The translations under genes were made by a program, and so were the position numbers. From Schizosaccharomyces osmophilus (taxonomy: Eukaryota; Ascomycota; Schizosaccharomycetes; Schizosaccharomycetales; Schizosaccharomycetaceae), in the NCBI RefSeq assembly GCF_027921745.1, contig NC_079239.1:2631501-2695500 (forward strand): a stretch of DNA of 64,000 nt, given 5' to 3'. Below, in pieces: positions 31,914 through 43,800 of this stretch. How positions within the stretch are numbered: position 1 is the stretch's first letter; each line of letters starts with the position of its first letter. Under the pieces are notes generated by a model. That model did not search any database. It saw nothing but the letters and a program-made list of their open reading frames with translations, and was not told the DNA's origin.

Positions 31914-32377
31914 TGTGTTCTCGCAAAATGAGCACAGATATTTCTAATTGATTAATGTTGTCAAGAAAGTAAAGATACATACTTCTCCTATGCTTGTTTG
32001 ACAAATTTCATTAAGGAGGATCACTTGCAGTACTTTTCATAATAAAGGAGAAGCGTAAGTAACTAAAATCCTACCTGGCACTATTCAAATGAAAACTGTT
32101 TGGTTTAAAATTCAGTATAATTTAGATATTTATTATTCCTTCAATACTTGTATGGAATCTGGAGCAATCAGTATTAATACAAAGTAAGTGTATTGCAAAT
32201 GCTTTTTGTCAGAAATCGACCAAAAGAATTTACTGGAAACACGCATAGCTAATGAAAGAGACTCTTTATAAACCATAGAACCTTTATATATTCGTTAAAC
32301 TATAACTATCACACATGAATCATAAATGGAAGCGAACAGAAGCGACCATAAGATGAAATTTTGAACCTATACTGCAT
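31914..32377. other. Convergent intergenic region
   Basis: AT-rich 3' flanks of npr2 and the CENP-B-like gene. Nothing recognised. Confidence 0.5.
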
Positions 32378-33928
32378 CTAAGAGGTTTGGATATGATTAG
32401 CTAAACCTCGCAATTGTCTTCTAAAACGAAGGAGTGTAGGAATGACATTTCCATCCTCAATTGGCTGTTGATAATAATATTGTAAAAAGGTATTCAAAGC
32501 AGACAAAGCCTCACTTGGAGGCACATAAACACCTCTTTCATCCTCTTCGTCTGTTTCTTGGTCTCTCTCCGGTAAAAATTGCGAGGCTACCTGGTTGACA
32601 ACATCCTCTTTACTGTCGACGACCTCTTCCTCAGCCGGCATTAAATATTCCTCGATTGAGCACATTGGTGGAGGGCAAATTCTCGGTAAAATATTTTCAA
32701 TTTCAGCAATTAGACTGTAAGGAATAACTCGTTTTGGTTTTCCGTTAGTTACAAAAATGCCTGAACGCTGGAAACAGGTGATAATATCTTCGTTTGAAAT
32801 ATCGACGTGCCAAGATTCTATAATCCACTGAAGAGCTTTATAAACAGTAACAGTTTTAAGAGGGTCTTTTTTGGCTTGCATTTCAGTGTACATGTATCTT
32901 GCCCATCGCAGCCGATAGTGTGTTTTAAAGGTCTCCATTATACCACAATCAAATGGATGCGTAATATTTCTAGATTCTGATGATAGAAATGCAACTTTTA
33001 CATGCTTTAAGCTATTGTTGGCATTTCTGATAGCTTCTAAAGCGCATTCATGAGGGGAAAGGTTGTCAAGCAAAAGTAAGACCTTACGACCTTTCATTTT
33101 TTCATCAAACCAGCGTAGCCATTCCTCCATAAGAGAATTAGTAACCCATGCAGTACCATTGGACCGCCATTGCACGTTCATAGCCTCTGGATAAACGTTT
33201 GTCAATCGAAAGGCTTTTGGACGTTTCGAATAGCCAACAACCCAAAGCGGTAAACGTTCTGAAGCATCGGCATTGCAACATAAAGTTATTGTGAATCTAG
33301 CTCGGTAACGCTGGATGCCTAGGACGTTTTCGATAGAAATAGACTTTTGAGGAGTGAGCTTCCAAAAGAGACTGCCCTCGTCCATTACAAAAATATCACT
33401 CGGAGTATAATGCTTGGTAACTTCTTGAATGGGAATTTTGCTGGTGTTGATTACGTCGGCCATTAATGGATCAGGTTCCTTATAAAACTCTGACAATGGG
33501 TGTCTCCTCTTAAACTTCTCTAGCCAGCCATTACTGAAAGACGGAGTTGGGATATTTTGATACTCTGGAATAGTTTTCCAAATATCCAAAGCGGCCAACC
33601 GTAACTGGTCGCAACTAACGGTGCCAGATCGCTTTTCCTCTTGTTGTTGCCATTCGAACAACGCTGACTCCAACGCCGGATATTTTGGTGTACGATTCCG
33701 CTTCAGGTCTCCTCGAATAAAATCTTGACTGTCTAAATATGCATGTTTAGAAGATAAAATTGTTGACACTGTTGACTGAGCAAGTGTTCGACCAAAATGT
33801 TCTTGAAACCAGTCGATAAGATCTTTTTGCGTCGGCTTCTCTGTAAGGCTAAAATAATAATCGCGAAATGCCTTCTTTTCGTCCTGCGTAAGACCCTGTC
33901 TTCGAATTGCCTTTGCTTCCCTTGACAT
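32378..33928 (-). CDS. CENP-B homologue (domesticated pogo-type transposase, Abp1/Cbh family)
   Basis: Single exon, 516 residues from the ATG at 33928 (MSREAKAIRR); the frame is open upstream without ATG. Two N-terminal helix-turn-helix units (about 1-70 and 75-140, the second ending NGWLEKFKRRHPL) form the CENP-B DNA-binding region. The DDE core follows (about 175-420). The three acidic positions of pogo enzymes are all present: VMDEGSLFW (D183), LLLDNLSPH (D288) and HPFDCGIMETFK (D327). S. pombe Abp1, as I remember it, has lost them. The acidic tail (440-490) and C-terminal helices fit the dimerisation region. S. pombe CENP-B homologues bind centromeres and silence Tf retrotransposons. S. 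pombe has no such gene between npr2 and ini1, so this is a relocated or extra family member; which of Abp1, Cbh1 or Cbh2 it corresponds to is unclear. Confidence 0.88.
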   Translation of the reverse strand: MSREAKAIRRQGLTQDEKKAFRDYYFSLTEKPTQKDLIDWFQEHFGRTLAQSTVSTILSSKHAYLDSQDFIRGDLKRNRTPKYPALESALFEWQQQEEKRSGTVSCDQLRLAALDIWKTIPEYQNIPTPSFSNGWLEKFKRRHPLSEFYKEPDPLMADVINTSKIPIQEVTKHYTPSDIFVMDEGSLFWKLTPQKSISIENVLGIQRYRARFTITLCCNADASERLPLWVVGYSKRPKAFRLTNVYPEAMNVQWRSNGTAWVTNSLMEEWLRWFDEKMKGRKVLLLLDNLSPHECALEAIRNANNSLKHVKVAFLSSESRNITHPFDCGIMETFKTHYRLRWARYMYTEMQAKKDPLKTVTVYKALQWIIESWHVDISNEDIITCFQRSGIFVTNGKPKRVIPYSLIAEIENILPRICPPPMCSIEEYLMPAEEEVVDSKEDVVNQVASQFLPERDQETDEEDERGVYVPPSEALSALNTFLQYYYQQPIEDGNVIPTLLRFRRQLRGLANHIQTS

Positions 33929-34848
33929 AATTTTTAGTACGAAGTCTGTGGTGATATTGTAGTAAAGGCAAACATCCACTGACTTCCTACTATTAAAGTC
34001 TATAATAGAATATTATTTTAACGAAAATCCAAAGATAATATCGAAGCTGTCAGTAAAACAAAAGTTAGCGCTGAATAAACGAACAAATAAGGATATATAT
34101 TCTTTTCATTTATTTTTAAAGCTATGAGTAACCAAGTGTAAATTTTCTGATGAACAAGTTTCATACGGTCATAGAGCAAGGACGGTCATCTTGCTGCATG
34201 TTTGAAAGATCCTTTGAACAAAATAGCTCAATCAAAGTCCGTTTTCTTGACTAAAAAGATGAGGTAGTAACTCGTTTTTATTACCAGATGAGTATGTGGC
34301 ATCTGATAAATTAGGAGTTCAAGAAATTACACAGATATTTCTGTAAAATGAATACAAACAAGCTGCTCTCACGGGCAAATAAGATGTTTGCTTAAATCTA
34401 TTACTATTAATAAAATAAATTTATAAGTAAGATTATATACTTGCAATTAGCATTTATTCACATGAGAAAAGTATCTATTTGAAAAGCATACATGGTGTTT
34501 GTTTATTACTGTACGCCTAAAGTCGGTTCATTAAGCCTATTTTGTACACGAGTTATGCAACTCAAGGAACTTTGAAAAGTGATTGACGGTCCCTTTTTGT
34601 TTCTCCTTTAATAAAGTTTTTATAAATTGAAAGAGGTACAATATATACATAGCTAAAAGCAATTATCTCGTCTTTGATGGGTTTACCATGGTCCACCTTG
34701 GAATGCATCCTTATAATTTGTTCGGTCACTTAACAAATATTTCCCATCCACAGTGCGCTTCACTACAATACGTTATTTTGCCAAACAGGTCTTATATTCG
34801 CCTTGTGTAATGACTTAGAAAATACCATATTTAAAAACACTAAAAACT
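33929..34848. other. Divergent intergenic region CENP-B-like/ini1
   Basis: AT-rich, with no ORF, RNA gene or obvious terminal repeat seen by eye. Confidence 0.45.
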
Positions 34849-35360
34849 ATGTCAAAACGTAAGAAAAACTGGGTTGTTTCATTCAATTAACAATTCTTTA
34901 GACCATTCGGATTTGATTTTATGCCGCCGGCAACCTGGAATTACTGTAGGAAAGCGTAAGTGAAAAAGCGCGTCTAAATCGCAGCATGAAGAATGTAACG
35001 TATACGATTCTAACATTTGTTTAGTTTGTGAACGTTGTGATGATAAGTGCCCAATTTGCGACTCTCATGTTCGTCCAACCACACTAGTTCGCATTTGCGA
35101 CGAATGCGCCTTTGGTAGTGCTCAAGATCGCTGCATTATATGTGGTGCACCTGGTGTCTCTGACTGCTATTATTGCGCTGAATGTACGCGTATGGAATAC
35201 GACCGTGATGGGTGTCCAAGAGTAATTAATCTTGGTACAAGTCGTACGGATTGGTTCTATGAAAGAAAAAAGTATGATTTAAAGGTTGCTTTTATGCATT
35301 TTATTAACACAGTATAGATACAAAATGGCAGGGAAAGAAATGCCAGGGCCGATGTACTGA
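34849..35360 (+). CDS. ini1: SF3b subunit Ini1 (PHF5A/Rds3)
   Basis: Four exons (34849-34858, 34902-34955, 35025-35271, 35318-35360) join in frame to 117 residues, the S. pombe length as I recall it. The first exon is only 10 nt. Joined, they give [20 protein letters not shown], then the cysteine-rich PHF5A core with seven CxxC pairs (CERC, CPIC, CDEC, CIIC, CAEC among them) and [15 protein letters not shown]. The trefoil-knot zinc protein sits in SF3b of the U2 snRNP and helps form the branch-site pocket. The introns (43, 69 and 46 bp) are short, with GTAAGA, GTAAGT and GTATGA donors. No single long ORF reveals this gene. Confidence 0.95.
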
Positions 35361-35623
35361 TACACCATTTACTTATTGCTTTCTTTTTCACGCTTTCACA
35401 ATTCTAGACTGTTGCATAATTTCCATGAAAGGGTTTTTTTTACTTACGTTTTGGTTTATATTTATTAGTGATACCTTTGATTGAATAAATGTTTGTTTCA
35501 ATGGGCAACTACATCAAATAAACGAGTATCAGATTTTCTATGCTTTTTCATAAATTTTGCTCATTAGTACTATCATAAAACAACTGATTAAACAAAAGTA
35601 AAGGAATTTTAAAAATTTCAAAA

Positions 35624-38600
35624 TCATCTTTCGTGAGATGCTCTTGAGTTTCGTCTCGATAAGTCGGTCATTGGGTCATAGAAACTCTCTTCCATATCGT
35701 GGTGAACCGCATCTTGTCCTCCTGGACTCGGTGAAGGCGAGAAATATTCACGTTCTTCTTCAAAAGGTTGCCAGTAATCGAGACATGTAGTAACAGAGCC
35801 TAGACTAGCGGTATCATCCAAATCATTTCGCTGGTTGCTAATTTGTAACTTCAAAGCATTCATTTTCCTGGGACTGTTCGTATTTGAGTGTAGCTTTCGA
35901 TCATTTGACATATCTTTCTCGTTAGCGTTTTCGACTTCGTTATTTAAATCCTTGTTTTCATGTTTGTCTTTCCACTCCAATTCCTTAAGATCAGATGGTG
36001 TAGGACTGCTAGAAAACACCGAAACAAAAGAACCCTCTTCCTCGGTAATGCTACCTCTTGCTCTTGATTTCGTACTATGGTAATCCTTTCGAGGAGAACA
36101 GGTCTTTTTCATAGACTCGACATGAGAACGAGATTGATCAACTTGAAATTCAAATTCCAAAATTTTTAGCTGCGTCGTAGCCTTCTGCATGTTCAAGTAT
36201 ACTGACTGGATCTTCGTTTCAAATTTTTTGTATGCTTGCAAAATAACAGCTCGTGTTTTTGGTTGCATCGGTGCACACACAGATAGATTTTTGGCGTTTT
36301 TCTGCAAAATCGAAAGCTTTGTTAAATGTTGATTATATTCTTCCTTTAGTTGATCAGTGCGTGTTTTAATGGTGCGTTTACGAGCAAGTTCCATATCTTG
36401 CTCCAGTTGGACTTCAATAGCTGCCAATTCCTGCTCCATATCTTTTGGGTAACATGAGAAATCTCTTCGAGGAAGGTACGAATCAGAGAAAGGCATGCGC
36501 AAACCAGCTGTACGAATTGTCGCTATGTAGTTAATCCTAGAAATCCATTCTATCATGCATTCCTCGGTAGCCGCTATTAAAGTTTCTATGGAACCATCTC
36601 GCAAAAGAACGTAAAACATATGAGGTGGATTACCAATACATTCTCGGTCGCAATAAGCAAAAGCATTGTCAAGTGAGTGAGTAGTTTCCGGTGACAGCTG
36701 TTCGATGGGTGGAGAAAACACAAGTGCGGGTTCGTCGGGGGAATCAGGGGAAGAGTCCGTCCCACTAAAGTCATTCATGGTTGGAGTCGTTGCATTGCTC
36801 GCTAATGTCATATTACTAGAGCTTTTCGTTTTTGATATTGCACGTTCGTAATTTTCTTGCTGAGAAACCAAGTCGCGAGCCCAAGCCGAATTACGGAAGA
36901 AGAGCATTCTCGATGCAGTCAAGAGAATCAGATGCTCTTTGAAAGAAGAATGGCCTGATACTCTCCTTTTTTTTTCAGACCGCGGTAAAATACCAAGCAT
37001 ACTGATACTGAAGTCAACCAATCCGGGGTCTGAATTGTCCGGCAATCCTATAAAGTGATTGGAAAACGCCATTGGGTGTGATCGGTGAGACACCAATTGT
37101 AATATAGAAGATTTCGAAATTCTTTTCTGAATCCCTGCCAAAGACTTTGAATCCTCTATGCCTGGTGTTATATATTTATCGTTAAATGAAATAGGAGCTT
37201 CATTTCGCAGGGTACTCAACTGACTTTCCAAAGTAAACGTGTAGGGAGATAAGCCCAGTCGTTTACGAGAAGGAGTGTAAAACTTTTCAGCTTTTTCCTT
37301 CTCGAGAAGAAAGAGTTCATCATCCAAGTTGACGAATGGGGTGTAAGTAATGTTATCATAGTAGTATTCAAAAATTTCAGGTGTTAAATCATCAATTTTA
37401 CAAATATTGATAAACTCCTGTTTTGTCATTTTGTGTTTATTATTAACATTAAAGACATCTGTATGAAGCATTATTAACGAAAATACCAAAATGTAACATT
37501 GATCTTCAGAGCTAAACATATCGGTATTGCATTCGTAATAACGCTTTGAGAACGCAGTGATCACTCTGTCGATCTGTTGCGACTCTTTGGGCAAATGAGA
37601 TTTGAGTAAGAATAAACGCAAGCAGAAGTCGAGTGGTCTGCAAGAAAAATCCATACCGCACAAACACAAATGAAGAGCTTCAGACAGAACTTCGTTTTCT
37701 CTTTCAGCCAATACAGGTATCATGAAACTGTACGGCACAGTTGCTCGGAGCTTGCTAAGATAACTCTGAGCGGTATCACAGTCTTCTAGACTAGGTACGG
37801 AAGACAAAAATTTATTAGGATTTGGTTTTAAATCGGAGAAAAGGGTGGAATGCTCAAGCACATGAGCAAGGCTTTCGTCGCCATCTCTCCTGAGAGTTCG
37901 AAAACTGAAAAGGCTAGAACGGCTTTCTCGATAATTTTCAATGGTACGTTGAGAAGGTATGGTGGAGCTTCTAGGTCTTGCTCTGGAGGCTCTCTGTGGG
38001 TTATCGGGAGAACTAACAGGGCTTCCTCCTTCTGAAGGTGTTTTAGGTAAAGAAACTGATTGAGTAGATGAAGATGAATCATCTCGAATTTGCTTAGGAT
38101 CAAAGTCAACGAGACTATTTGTTATATTACGTTCAAGACAATTGGATGACAAAGATCGTTCGGTGCCCGGTCGTCCACCAACCTGTGACAAGAATGGGGG
38201 GTTTTCATGGTTAATCTCTTCTGCTGAAGATATAGAGTCATTCAAAGAACCTGCTAAACGATCTGTATCGTTCACTGAAGTATCCTTACTATTGCTAACT
38301 TTCGGCTCCTCCTCTTTTTGCAAGTATGATGTATCACCAAGTGAATGGCTACCATTCTCAGTTGGTTGGTCGTAATTCCAAGATCTTCTTGAAAATATTG
38401 GAAGTCGAAAGAAGCTACGGGACGTACGGGGACGAAAATGTGTGTTCAGAGGAGACTTGGTAACCTGAGACTCTGAAGGGACATCAGTCGCGATTTTTGG
38501 AACAGAAGGGTCTCTGCTCTTCGTAGGGGATGTAATCTGATGTTCTTGATGATCCACAGGGAACTCTTGAGACAAACTTCCTTCAGTATTTTCTGAGGAA

Positions 38601-38908
38601 GAATCTTGATTAATGTAGGAAGAATGCTTAGCACGGGATTTAGTATAAAAAATTCCCTTTTTTTTGAAGAAAGGGGTAGGGGTATCGGAAGGAGAAGAGG
38701 CGGTAATTTCAGGTTTATTCTTTTTTGACTTTTTCGAACGATCTGATGAACTTTTTTTTCGCGATTTTGTACGATGGTCTGATACAGATGTTGGAATGGA
38801 GGAAGTGCCAGATAAACCAGCATTTTTAGTTTTATTGTCGGCTTTTCGTTCTTTATCCTTAACGGTTGAATCCAAAGAGTTCCTACCTAGTGAAAATCGG
38901 ACAGGCAT
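35624..38908 (-). CDS. sec73: Arf guanine-nucleotide exchange factor, Sec7-PH type (Sec73)
   Basis: Single exon, 1094 residues, ATG at 38908. The first 330 residues are Ser/Thr/Lys-rich and probably disordered, with many SP/TP sites. The Sec7 domain spans about 340-540; the catalytic glutamate-finger region reads SHLPKESQQIDRV (compare FRLPGEAQ.IDR), followed by the conserved YILVFSLIMLHTDVFN. A PH domain with a long Ser-rich insertion follows (about 600-800; FKEHLILLTASRMLFF to CMIEWISRINYIATIR), then a coiled coil (about 830-920). The layout resembles budding-yeast Syt1. The gene order sec73-PH/VASt-ymr1-erg5-sst4 matches S. pombe SPAC19A8.01c onward; Sec74 is the alternative paralogue. Confidence 0.88.
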   Translation of the reverse strand: MPVRFSLGRNSLDSTVKDKERKADNKTKNAGLSGTSSIPTSVSDHRTKSRKKSSSDRSKKSKKNKPEITASSPSDTPTPFFKKKGIFYTKSRAKHSSYINQDSSSENTEGSLSQEFPVDHQEHQITSPTKSRDPSVPKIATDVPSESQVTKSPLNTHFRPRTSRSFFRLPIFSRRSWNYDQPTENGSHSLGDTSYLQKEEEPKVSNSKDTSVNDTDRLAGSLNDSISSAEEINHENPPFLSQVGGRPGTERSLSSNCLERNITNSLVDFDPKQIRDDSSSSTQSVSLPKTPSEGGSPVSSPDNPQRASRARPRSSTIPSQRTIENYRESRSSLFSFRTLRRDGDESLAHVLEHSTLFSDLKPNPNKFLSSVPSLEDCDTAQSYLSKLRATVPYSFMIPVLAERENEVLSEALHLCLCGMDFSCRPLDFCLRLFLLKSHLPKESQQIDRVITAFSKRYYECNTDMFSSEDQCYILVFSLIMLHTDVFNVNNKHKMTKQEFINICKIDDLTPEIFEYYYDNITYTPFVNLDDELFLLEKEKAEKFYTPSRKRLGLSPYTFTLESQLSTLRNEAPISFNDKYITPGIEDSKSLAGIQKRISKSSILQLVSHRSHPMAFSNHFIGLPDNSDPGLVDFSISMLGILPRSEKKRRVSGHSSFKEHLILLTASRMLFFRNSAWARDLVSQQENYERAISKTKSSSNMTLASNATTPTMNDFSGTDSSPDSPDEPALVFSPPIEQLSPETTHSLDNAFAYCDRECIGNPPHMFYVLLRDGSIETLIAATEECMIEWISRINYIATIRTAGLRMPFSDSYLPRRDFSCYPKDMEQELAAIEVQLEQDMELARKRTIKTRTDQLKEEYNQHLTKLSILQKNAKNLSVCAPMQPKTRAVILQAYKKFETKIQSVYLNMQKATTQLKILEFEFQVDQSRSHVESMKKTCSPRKDYHSTKSRARGSITEEEGSFVSVFSSSPTPSDLKELEWKDKHENKDLNNEVENANEKDMSNDRKLHSNTNSPRKMNALKLQISNQRNDLDDTASLGSVTTCLDYWQPFEEEREYFSPSPSPGGQDAVHHDMEESFYDPMTDLSRRNSRASHER

Positions 38909-40848
38909 CACGAATATTGAGAGGACATAGAAAGATCAATGAGAGTGATGACGGAAAATGAAATAAAAAAAATGGAAACAATGACAAAGTCTCGATCCAG
39001 GACAGAGAACTGGTTAAAAGAGATAATATACAACGAGAAAACGAAACAGAGGGAATAAAAACAGGCTAGTATACAAAAAGGAAGGAACGACTTAAATAGA
39101 AAGACGAATAAACAAAAGAAACTCTAGATAAAGTGAAGACAAAAGGTCGTAATAACGGTCAAAGAGATCTAAAAAAAAAGTGACTGAGATAGGAAAGTTA
39201 TCTGAGACAGTGAAGAAAAGGGACTGAATAGAATAAAAATGTAAGAATATTCGCAAAGAATGTGGCAGCGAAGAAGGAAGTAAACAAGAAAAGGAAAGAC
39301 GAAAAATGAAACTTTTAAGGTACCAAGGTTATCGTCGCCTAAACGAAATAAAAAATGTCAAATAAAAGAAGAAAAAATGGTAACCGTCAAGAAAGATATT
39401 ATCAACAGTATATTCTGCTATTGGATGAGCAACAAAAAGGGCTGAAATTCAATTCCTTTAGAATAATTCAAAGAGTGAAAAATAAGGACCAGAGGTTTTC
39501 CATAGGCATAGACGAATTAAAGAAATAACAAGAGAGATATGAATCAATAGAGTTCACGTTCTAAATTCATATCCTCAATTCTGTTCCTATAAACACAATG
39601 TTTGAGATATTTTCAGAAACAGCTCAAAAAACGTAAAGCGATCTTATACGATGGCTCAAAATAATGCAAAAGATATCTATCAACAAAATAATTTTCCTTT
39701 CCCGAAGATTCACAAAATCGTCTTCCCTAAAAAAAGTGGCTCTATCTAGAAGCCAAGATTCGTGGAGTGCATATTCAATGGATTGTTCCCTTTCATCGTT
39801 ACTTGGTTCTCGCTTGTGATGTTCGCGAGTATCCCTAAAGAGATGTGGGGTAGAATGCAATAACTCAATAATAAAATACTCATGAAAACAAAAACGCTTT
39901 CCAAAAGAGTTATGGTTTAGGGAAAGCAATTTCCATAAGAGTTCCATTTTTTTGTAGCCGATCGATAGACCTGTCAAGCAAGTATGGAAATTTCCATTTG
40001 TTCTTGTTTGAAGGAACAAACCTGCATTTTAAGCACAGCAATTTCGCAGTTTTACACGGTGTGGTGTTTACGGTAAGGGATGTAAAAGCAAAAATTGTCT
40101 CTACTAGCAGAGTAGTACTATTTGTAAAATAGGCGCGAAAACCAGATTAATTTCATGTTTAAGGGAAGAAACAATTGCAGCTTAAATTGCAGCATCTAAA
40201 TAACTAAATATATCTTTTCTTTCATGGTTTTCGATAGTTGATTTATGCAGAAGAGCATTCAATAGAAACAGGTTTCGCATTCCCCAAAATGATGATGGTA
40301 AATAAGGAACAAACCGAGCATCAAATGAATTTCAACAGTTGGATTCTTTAATATGAAGCAGGAATGAGATTATTTTTTCGTTGTTCACAAACCAAAGGAT
40401 TGCTTTTCAACTTGCGATAATTTCTTTCACATATGATAAAGGTTCGAAAGAAAACGGGCCTGCAAATTACTCCTTTTTAAAACCCTTTAAGTTTTTTTTT
40501 TAATTCATTCGGATGAATGTATTTCATTACTTATTTTTCCATGTAAAGCAGGAAACCCAGCAGAAATTTCTTTATTTATGTTTGTTTCTTTTGTTTACTT
40601 ACGAACCGCTGGGTGCACATCATTAAAGAATATTGTCGGCGTACCTCAACGTCATGGTTCTGTAAGCATACAGCAAGACCTCTACAAACGCGTCTACTCT
40701 AGAAAAGCATCGTTTGCGAACAGTCAAATATTATATTGCTCTTCATTTCTGAAAATTAAAATAAATACTCTTTATGAATTATTGAATAAACCGAAGATAG
40801 TGGATCCTCCAATAGCACTTCTTTTGAAAACTAAGAAATGCCTTAATC
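38909..40848. other. Long divergent intergenic region with purine-biased stretch
   Basis: From about 38920 to 39560 the plus strand is strongly purine-rich, i.e. pyrimidine-rich in the sense of the leftward sec73 transcript, suggesting a long leader. ORFs at 39624-40019 (minus) and 40578-40907 (plus) show no family features and are not called. Confidence 0.45.
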
Positions 40849-43800
40849 ATGTCTTCAGGTTTATTGTCTCAAAAGAAGGACCATTTTATTCCAGTTCTCC
40901 TGAATGAATGTAGTATTGATTCTCCATCCTTCCGAGCAAGCATTCATTTCTTGGGCAACCAACTTCGAGCTTATAGCCAATGGTCTGAGGAGTTTTTGTC
41001 CTTGTGTCACAAATATACACAGGCAATTGAGTGTAAGTTTTAATGGAGAATCTTTTCCATCATCCTATCAGGTAAAGGTGTAGGAATATGGGCTTACTTT
41101 GCCTTTGCCTTTTCAAAACCAACCGTCCAGTTTACGAGCAGACGTCTTTATGCTGCTTGGGACGATGGTAAAGGTTCTTTTCCATCAATGTGTACTTATT
41201 AACAAAATTTAGCGATTGAGCCCATCGTTGCGACCATTTCGTTTCAGTCAATGCCTTCCGTCATTTCTTGCGGATTTTTTGGTACGTGTTTTTAAACCCG
41301 TAAGAATATAAATCATTTTCTGTTCAAATATTGACCTCTAGACCCTGATTATGCAACCACAGCCCTCTTAAATGGTCAAGAAATGTTTCGCTCTACCTTT
41401 CTAATCCAGATGGAACAAGCAAGGAATATACACAAGTACGTTATCAACCCTATGGAATTGTTTCATGATTCGAAATTGCGTCCTTTGCTTCAACTAGATG
41501 AGCGTTATCGCACTGAACAAGAGCATTATGATTCTGAGATTTTGAGGTACTCTTCTTCGGGTCAAGTGAAGGATCTCGCTCAAATGCGTGAAGAAGCGAA
41601 AGCTCTCTGTGATGCTCGCAGTACCTATTTTACTATTGCTTTACAATACGTTGTACAAGTTGGCTCTTTCCATTTTTATTTGGATAATGTAGCTTTAGAA
41701 AGTATTAGCCGATTCTCCATCGAAACTTTTCGACTTAGCAGTCGACTTCACGAATCCAACGCAAGTACCCACGATCAGATCGTACGTCTCTTGGCTTATG
41801 GAACCAAGATCAATGAATCCTACCCCGCATTCAAGAAAATTATATCGAATGTATATAATCGGGTGGAAAGAGAAATATTAAAACGTATTCAACCGCCTTC
41901 AAATCTTGACAGTTATCGTAGCGACACTCACAGAACGCTCAATACAACGGCTAAGAGGCGACAAGGATGGCTCCTTCGAAATGTTAGTTCTAATAAGCCA
42001 GACAATAAAGCAGTTTGGAAGAAATTTTGGTTTTTTATTGACAATGGCTACTTTGGATATCTCACCGATGATGCCAATGGTGGTGTATTTGAAAGTGAGC
42101 GAATTGGTGTCTTGCTTTGTAAGTTTAGCCCGTTGCCCAACAGCCATCGAAGATTTTGCTTTCAAATAAAAACAAAATCTTCCTTGTATATTTTGCAAGC
42201 AGAGACTCAGTTGGATGTGGTAGAGTGGGGAAACGTTTTTCATAATGCACGTACACACTGCCTAAATGGCAAAATTTCTGCGGATTTAGTTTTATCTCCC
42301 ACACTCCCTTCCTTCTCAGCAAAATCCCTCGCTCATGTCGTCGACCGTCGTCGTAACCAGTCTAACCTAAAAAACGCTAAATCCTCAAGGGCCCATTCTG
42401 AAAGGCTTCTTTGTGGACATAGTAATTACGAGGTTTCCACCATTATGCATTCAAAAAGTTTGCATCGTGTGCCTTCCCCACAAAAAATACTTCGCAATAC
42501 AGCCTCCCATAATCAGTCAGACCTCCTTGCACCTTGGAGTATAGTAGCAGCTCCCATAATAACAAATCTTACTTCTGACACAATCACTAGTTTCTTGGAT
42601 CATGAAGGATATTTTTCGGGTAACTCGCCATCTGCTCTTATGGCTAACTTTTGGGGATCAGTGAACTATGGCCACGTTTTAGAACAACATAACTGGCTTT
42701 TGAATTCAGAGTTTGGTCGTACTTACGAAAAAATTTCAAGGGAGGTAAACTTGGAATCCTTCCCGGCTGAGCTGAAATTAAGAAATGCAGAGTTTAAGGG
42801 GATTTTTGGCGAGTTGGCAACTTCCGCAGTTCTGTTTGTTAGTCGCGTTGTAAGTAAGCGTGAAGGCCAGATTAGGATGCCTGGAAGAATGTACTGCACT
42901 ATGCGAGGCGTGTTCATTTACTATAAAATAAGTGGGCTAGTGCTTATTGAACATTTTCCAATCTCAAAGATTTCAAACGTGAAGTATTTTACAAGCAGCA
43001 AATGCGATTACTTTTATATGAGCGTAGCGAAATATGGAACTCTCAGATTTCGATTATACCTTGATTCTTCGAAAATATTGCATGATCGTTTAAATATTCT
43101 AATTTATAATTACGTTGCTGATGATCCCATGAATAGCGTTCAGCTACTGTCTCGAATTCGTGAAGTCCAGAAAGAGTATGCATTGGTGAAACCGAACGTT
43201 GATCAATCTGTCATACCAGACTTCGACGCAATTTCTCGCCCCCAAACCCACGTTCGTGGAAGAAGTAAAACGCTTTCAGCACCATCAGAAACCGTTTATA
43301 AAGAAGATGACCATGTAACTGAGCAAATGAGAAGACTCAATATTGCCAGGCTTCCGAAGGAAACTGTTCAAGTAGCCCGATCTGATCATATGGATGATAT
43401 AATTCTTGACAACGTATACGATGTTTCTTCTAAAGCTCTGTTTCATATTGTATTCGGTGATAAAAGCAATTTCTTACTCAGGCTTTATAAGCTTCATGGT
43501 ATTGAAGACATTGAACTTCTTCCATGGATAGAGGATGAAGATACGGGGAAAAATTATCGCTACATCAATTATAAACTTCATTATCGTGATTCAAAGGGAG
43601 TGTTTCATTCTCAGCATTACCAGGATCGTCAATCTCAAGATAAGCGTAATGAGTACAATTTATATATATTATCATGGTACCATCACCCTTGGGCTATTCC
43701 CTACAAGGACTCTTTCAGATTGGTACTCAAAACGTCAATATCTCACTTAAAGAAAAATAAAAGCCGCCTTCTTCTTTCGATTGGCATTGAATGGATAAAC

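Noticed and set aside
32000-34400. CENP-B-like gene as a live pogo transposon
   Set aside because: No terminal inverted repeats or TA target duplication were seen by eye, only one copy occurs in the window, and the protein has the domesticated CENP-B layout.
40578-40907. 109-codon ORF overlapping the start of the PH/VASt gene
   Set aside because: It overlaps a well-supported first exon in another frame, shows no family features and has an unbiased composition.
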